Notes under the pieces: model-generated
Told to the model about the DNA's origin: nothing
Database searches by the model: none
What the model saw: only the letters and a program-made list of their open reading frames with translations
Shown here: positions 63,755 to 64,000 of the stretch, piece by piece
Position numbering within the stretch: position 1 is the first letter of the stretch
How the letters are laid out: every line of letters starts with the position of its first letter
Assembly: GCF_000244955.1 (NCBI RefSeq)
Contig: NZ_CM001439.1
Span: 1,950,628 to 2,014,627, forward strand
Direction of reading: 5' to 3'
From: Saccharomonospora marina XMU15
GTDB taxonomy: Bacteria > Actinomycetota > Actinomycetes > Mycobacteriales > Pseudonocardiaceae
Length of the DNA stretch: 64,000 bases
Position numbers and translations under genes: made by a program

Positions 63755-64000
63755 CCGAAGTGATCGTTTTCTGGATTCTGGCCCCGGTCACCGTGCTGGC
63801 CGCCGCGACGATGCTGGTGACGGCGAAGGCCGTGCACAGCGCACTCCTGCTGGCCCTGGTCATGCTCGGCCTCGCGGTGTTCTACATCGGACACGGCGCG
63901 GTCTTCCTCGGCGTCGTGCAGGTCGTGGTCTACGCGGGTGCCGTGATGATGCTGTTCCTGTTCGTCGTGATGATGGTCGGTGTCGACTCCGCCGAGTCGC
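63751..64000 (+). CDS. nuoJ: NADH-quinone oxidoreductase subunit J (partial, runs off the window)
   Basis: The first 83 residues of NuoJ, a membrane subunit. Two hydrophobic helices and the conserved block [20 protein letters not shown] are visible. ATG 63751 overlaps the nuoI stop (ATGA). The gene continues past 64000, so nuoK-N probably follow. Confidence 0.88.
   Translation, partial: MTEVIVFWILAPVTVLAAATMLVTAKAVHSALLLALVMLGLAVFYIGHGAVFLGVVQVVVYAGAVMMLFLFVVMMVGVDSAES

Noticed and set aside
1-64000. CRISPR arrays, insertion sequences, tRNA or rRNA genes
   Set aside because: No regularly spaced repeats, transposase motifs or RNA gene signatures were noticed in either strand.

Overview
The window is high-GC actinobacterial DNA. 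Frequent GTG/TTG starts, ATGA/GTGA overlaps, F420/LLM-type oxidoreductases and the family mix suggest a Pseudonocardiaceae-like actinomycete; this placement is inference. No rRNA, tRNA, insertion sequence or CRISPR array was seen.

Positions 1-9.4 kb are a patchwork. It holds a decayed Phd/VapC toxin-antitoxin remnant, a DoxX-like membrane protein, an MFS exporter with a divergent ArsR-type regulator and two matching inverted repeats, and a shattered ECF sigma factor. A TetR regulator then faces a transport/catabolism operon: Na+/solute symporter, small membrane protein, LLM oxidoreductase and SMP-30 lactonase. Positions 9.7-19.3 kb form a second uptake and catabolism locus: CapA-like protein, fused ABC permease, ABC ATPase, ThDP enzyme, LLM oxidoreductase, LysR regulator and a substrate-binding lipoprotein. 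Positions 19.3-25 kb carry an MFS gene, a truncated MFS pseudogene behind a Zur-like box, a winged-helix protein and a secreted LVIVD/PA-domain protein.

Positions 25.1-45.7 kb are the centrepiece: a sulfur-oxidising heterodisulfide-reductase-like (sHdr) island. Two ArsR regulators and a zinc-ribbon protein precede a tightly coupled run. This run is tusA, dsrE, hdrC1, hdrB1, hdrA, hyp, a hdrC2-hdrB2 fusion, a lipoate ligase-like gene, lbpA, lipS1, a second lipoate ligase, lipS2, etfB, etfA, a membrane Etf:quinone oxidoreductase (EMO-like), two uncharacterised genes, two more lbpA copies, a 45-residue membrane protein, a DsrE3-like protein and a Rieske fusion. Divergent or neighbouring genes encode Mrp, a thioredoxin-fold protein and an A-type Fe-S carrier. 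An almost identical 18-bp AT-rich element lies at both ends of the island (26250-26267 and 44732-44749), probably a shared operator.

Positions 45.7-64 kb add carbon fixation and energy genes: a CbbR-like regulator, glpX, class I fba, a CbbY-like phosphatase, a GAF sensor kinase/response regulator pair, then rpe-tkt-prk running directly into nuoBCDEFGHIJ. NuoA is not present ahead of nuoB, and RuBisCO is not in the window. Read together, sulfane sulfur carried by TusA/DsrE would be oxidised by sHdr on lipoylated LbpA. Electrons would go through Etf and EMO to the quinone pool, and complex I, possibly in reverse, would provide NADH for a Calvin cycle. The family assignments are well supported. 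The integrated physiology is inference.
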